Source: Acetobacteraceae bacterium (GTDB lineage: Bacteria; Pseudomonadota; Alphaproteobacteria; Acetobacterales; Acetobacteraceae). Taken from it: a stretch of 64,000 nucleotides of DNA. This document shows, one piece after another, positions 62,523 to 64,000 of the stretch (within the stretch, counting starts at the first letter, position 1; each line of letters begins with the position of its first letter). The DNA is taken from contig JAIXWG010000052.1 in assembly GCA_027482245.1 (NCBI GenBank), positions 1-64,000 of the forward strand. The letters run 5' to 3'. Position numbers and translations under genes: made by a program. The notes beneath the pieces are model-generated. The model made no database searches. It worked only from the letters and a program-made list of their open reading frames with translations, and was not told the DNA's origin.

Positions 62523-63536
62523 TCAGTCGTAGCTCAACGCCTGCGCCTTGCCGCCGAAGATGCGCCAGGCAAAGACGGTGTAGAGCAGGATCACCGGCAG
62601 CACGAAGGCCGCGCCGGCCAGGATGATGGACAGGCTCTCCGGCGCGCTGGCCGAATCCCAGATCGTCAGCCTTTCCGGCACGACATAGGGGAAGAAGGAC
62701 CAGGCCAGCCCGGCGAAGAACAGCAGGAACAGCCCGACCGCACCGAAGAAGGGCACCCGGCGCAACACGTCGTCGGGCAGGGGCATATGCCGCAGCAGCA
62801 GTGCCAGGCCCACCAGCAACGCTGCCGTGGCCAGCGGCAGGAAAGCCAGCAGGAACACCACCGGCATCTCGAACCACCGCGCCGCGATCCGCTCGCTGAC
62901 CAGCGGCGTCACGGCGGAGACGAGCAGGATGCCGAGGCCGAGCGGCCAGATCGCGCGCCGCGCCCACAGGATCGCGTGGCGCTGCAACTCGGCCTCGCAG
63001 CGCCAGATCATCCAGCAGGCGCCGATGAAGGCATAGGCGATGGCGAGCCCGATCGCCGCCATGGCCGCGAAGCCCGTGGCGGCCCAGCCTTCCGCGAAGC
63101 CTAGCACGTAGCGCCCGAGCATCCAGCCCTGCGCCAGCGCCGCGCCCAGCGATCCCACGAAGAACCACCGATCCCAGCGCCGCTTGCCATGTTCGTCCGT
63201 GGCCTTGGCGCGGAACTCGAAGGCCACGCCGCGCAGCGTCAGCGCCACCAGCATGACGGCGACGGGCAGGTAGAGCGCCGTCAGGATCATGCCATGCGCC
63301 GCCGGGAAGGCGACCAGCAGCAGCCCGACACCCAGCACCAGCCAGGTCTCGTTTGCGTCCCAGAAGGGACCGATGGCCGCGATCATGCGGTCCCGGTCCG
63401 GCTCCGCTTCCCGCGTCTCCAGCAGAATGCCGACGCCGAGGTCGAAGCCGTCCAGCACGACATAGGCCAGGATCGCGACCGCCATGAGACCCGCGAAGAT
63501 CACCGGCAGCCATTCGGCAGGCAGGAAGGGGGTCAT
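62523..63536 (-). CDS. cydB: Cytochrome bd-type quinol oxidase subunit II (CydB/CioB)
   Basis: The protein has 337 residues and eight to nine membrane helices. YVVLDGFDLGVGILLE, FWDANETWLVLGVG and LRGVAFEFRAK are invariant CydB segments. With CydA it reduces oxygen to water using quinol. The short length is typical of the cyanide-insensitive CioB branch. Its start overlaps the cydA stop (ATGA-type). Confidence 0.95.
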   Translation of the reverse strand: MTPFLPAEWLPVIFAGLMAVAILAYVVLDGFDLGVGILLETREAEPDRDRMIAAIGPFWDANETWLVLGVGLLLVAFPAAHGMILTALYLPVAVMLVALTLRGVAFEFRAKATDEHGKRRWDRWFFVGSLGAALAQGWMLGRYVLGFAEGWAATGFAAMAAIGLAIAYAFIGACWMIWRCEAELQRHAILWARRAIWPLGLGILLVSAVTPLVSERIAARWFEMPVVFLLAFLPLATAALLVGLALLLRHMPLPDDVLRRVPFFGAVGLFLLFFAGLAWSFFPYVVPERLTIWDSASAPESLSIILAGAAFVLPVILLYTVFAWRIFGGKAQALSYD

Positions 63537-64000
63537 GCCACCATCTCCCCCGGCGCGCTGCCGGGCTTCACCATGGAACTATCGGTCGCCTCCGCCACGC
63601 GGCCCTTCTTGGCCAGGCGGTAGATCGTGGTGATGTAGGCGCCGAGCAGCAGCGCGTAGAGCGTCAGGTAGGTGACCAGGGTGGAGCCGATGGCCATTGC
63701 CGGCACGGGCCCCGCGGCCTGCGCCGTGGTCAGCACCCCCGTCACCAGCCAGGGCTGGCGGCCGATTTCCGTCACGTACCAGCCCGCCAGCGTCGCCACC
63801 CAACCCGCAAAGGCCATCACCGCGAAGCCGCGCAGCATCAGCACCGGCAGCGTGCCACGCCGCCACAGGAACCAGGCGCCGGCCCAGGCCATGGCGATCA
63901 TCGCCAGGCCGGTGCCGACCATGACGCGGAAGGCGTAGAAGACGGGCGCCACCGGCGGGTGCTTGCCCTCGAACTCGTTGAGCCCCGGCACGACGCCGGC
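63533..64000 (-). CDS. cydA: Cytochrome bd-type quinol oxidase subunit I (CydA/CioA), C-terminal part
   Basis: Only the last 155 or so residues are in the window; the gene continues past the right edge. HPPVAPVFYAFRVMVGTG, then GWYVTEIGRQPWLVTGVLTT (the conserved GRQPW), and the last membrane helices identify CydA. The heme ligands and quinol loop are outside the window. The open frame contains no true start here. Confidence 0.93.
   Translation of the reverse strand, partial: AGVVPGLNEFEGKHPPVAPVFYAFRVMVGTGLAMIAMAWAGAWFLWRRGTLPVLMLRGFAVMAFAGWVATLAGWYVTEIGRQPWLVTGVLTTAQAAGPVPAMAIGSTLVTYLTLYALLLGAYITTIYRLAKKGRVAEATDSSMVKPGSAPGEMVA

Overview
The window is 64 kb of GC-rich alphaproteobacterial chromosome, most likely from a Roseomonas-like member of the Acetobacteraceae. 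This is an inference from gene content: a CtrA-type regulator beside fliI/fliJ, an SUV3-like helicase, many orphan Bug/TctC solute receptors, aerobic catabolic operons and a cyanide-insensitive bd-type quinol oxidase. No 16S or other formal taxonomic marker is present.

Bases 42-10095 hold an initiator tRNA-Met (CAU) gene and a genomic island of about 10 kb inserted into its 3' half. A 46-bp exact direct repeat (74-119 and 10050-10095) marks the ends. Inside lie a P4-type tyrosine integrase, an AlpA-like small DNA-binding protein, a rolling-circle type Rep with an HUH motif and a nearby cluster of hairpins, two unrecognised genes, and a translationally coupled pair: a HEPN-like small protein followed by a 917-residue protein with a ParA/MinD-like KGG-type ATPase domain and a second P-loop NTPase domain. 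That pair is the best candidate for an undescribed (defence-like) system. Short GGAAGC repeats next to both ends look like integrase arm sites.

Bases 10198-20072 are core-like: fliJ, fliI, a CtrA-family regulator, an old-yellow-enzyme oxidoreductase, a Bug receptor, an SUV3-type RNA helicase and a BisC/TorZ-like molybdopterin reductase. Bases 20376-33603 are dominated by transport: a Bug receptor with an amidase, an oligopeptide-type binding protein, a UgpCBAE-like ABC operon (minus strand) and, divergently, a second complete ABC operon ending in a metallophosphoesterase. These two may both serve phosphorylated or glycerol-type substrates (inference).

Bases 33591-40908 hold an Sfp-type phosphopantetheinyl transferase, a Bug receptor and a tight plus-strand catabolic operon: IlvD/EDD dehydratase, HIBADH-like reductase, octopine/nopaline dehydrogenase-like protein, 3-hydroxyacyl-CoA/L-gulonate dehydrogenase-like protein and a Bug receptor. 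Bases 40912-51051 are mixed: GST, dienelactone-hydrolase-like enzyme, a DUF2786 plus HExxH protease-like pair, a peptide-binding protein, a Gdx-type SMR exporter, an AzgA-type purine permease, a small RTX protein, an MFS exporter with a C-terminal ABM-like domain, Dps and a DUF3750 protein. Bases 51053-62516 hold a DppABCDF-type transporter on the minus strand, then two amidases and a TauE/SafE permease on the plus strand, an LLM-type flavin monooxygenase and another Bug receptor, suggesting use of amides, peptides or organosulfur/organonitrogen compounds. The window ends inside a cydAB (cioAB) operon.

Many genes overlap by ATGA, GTGA or TGATG junctions, so operons could be assigned with good confidence. 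All positions and starts were read from sequence; no database search was possible.
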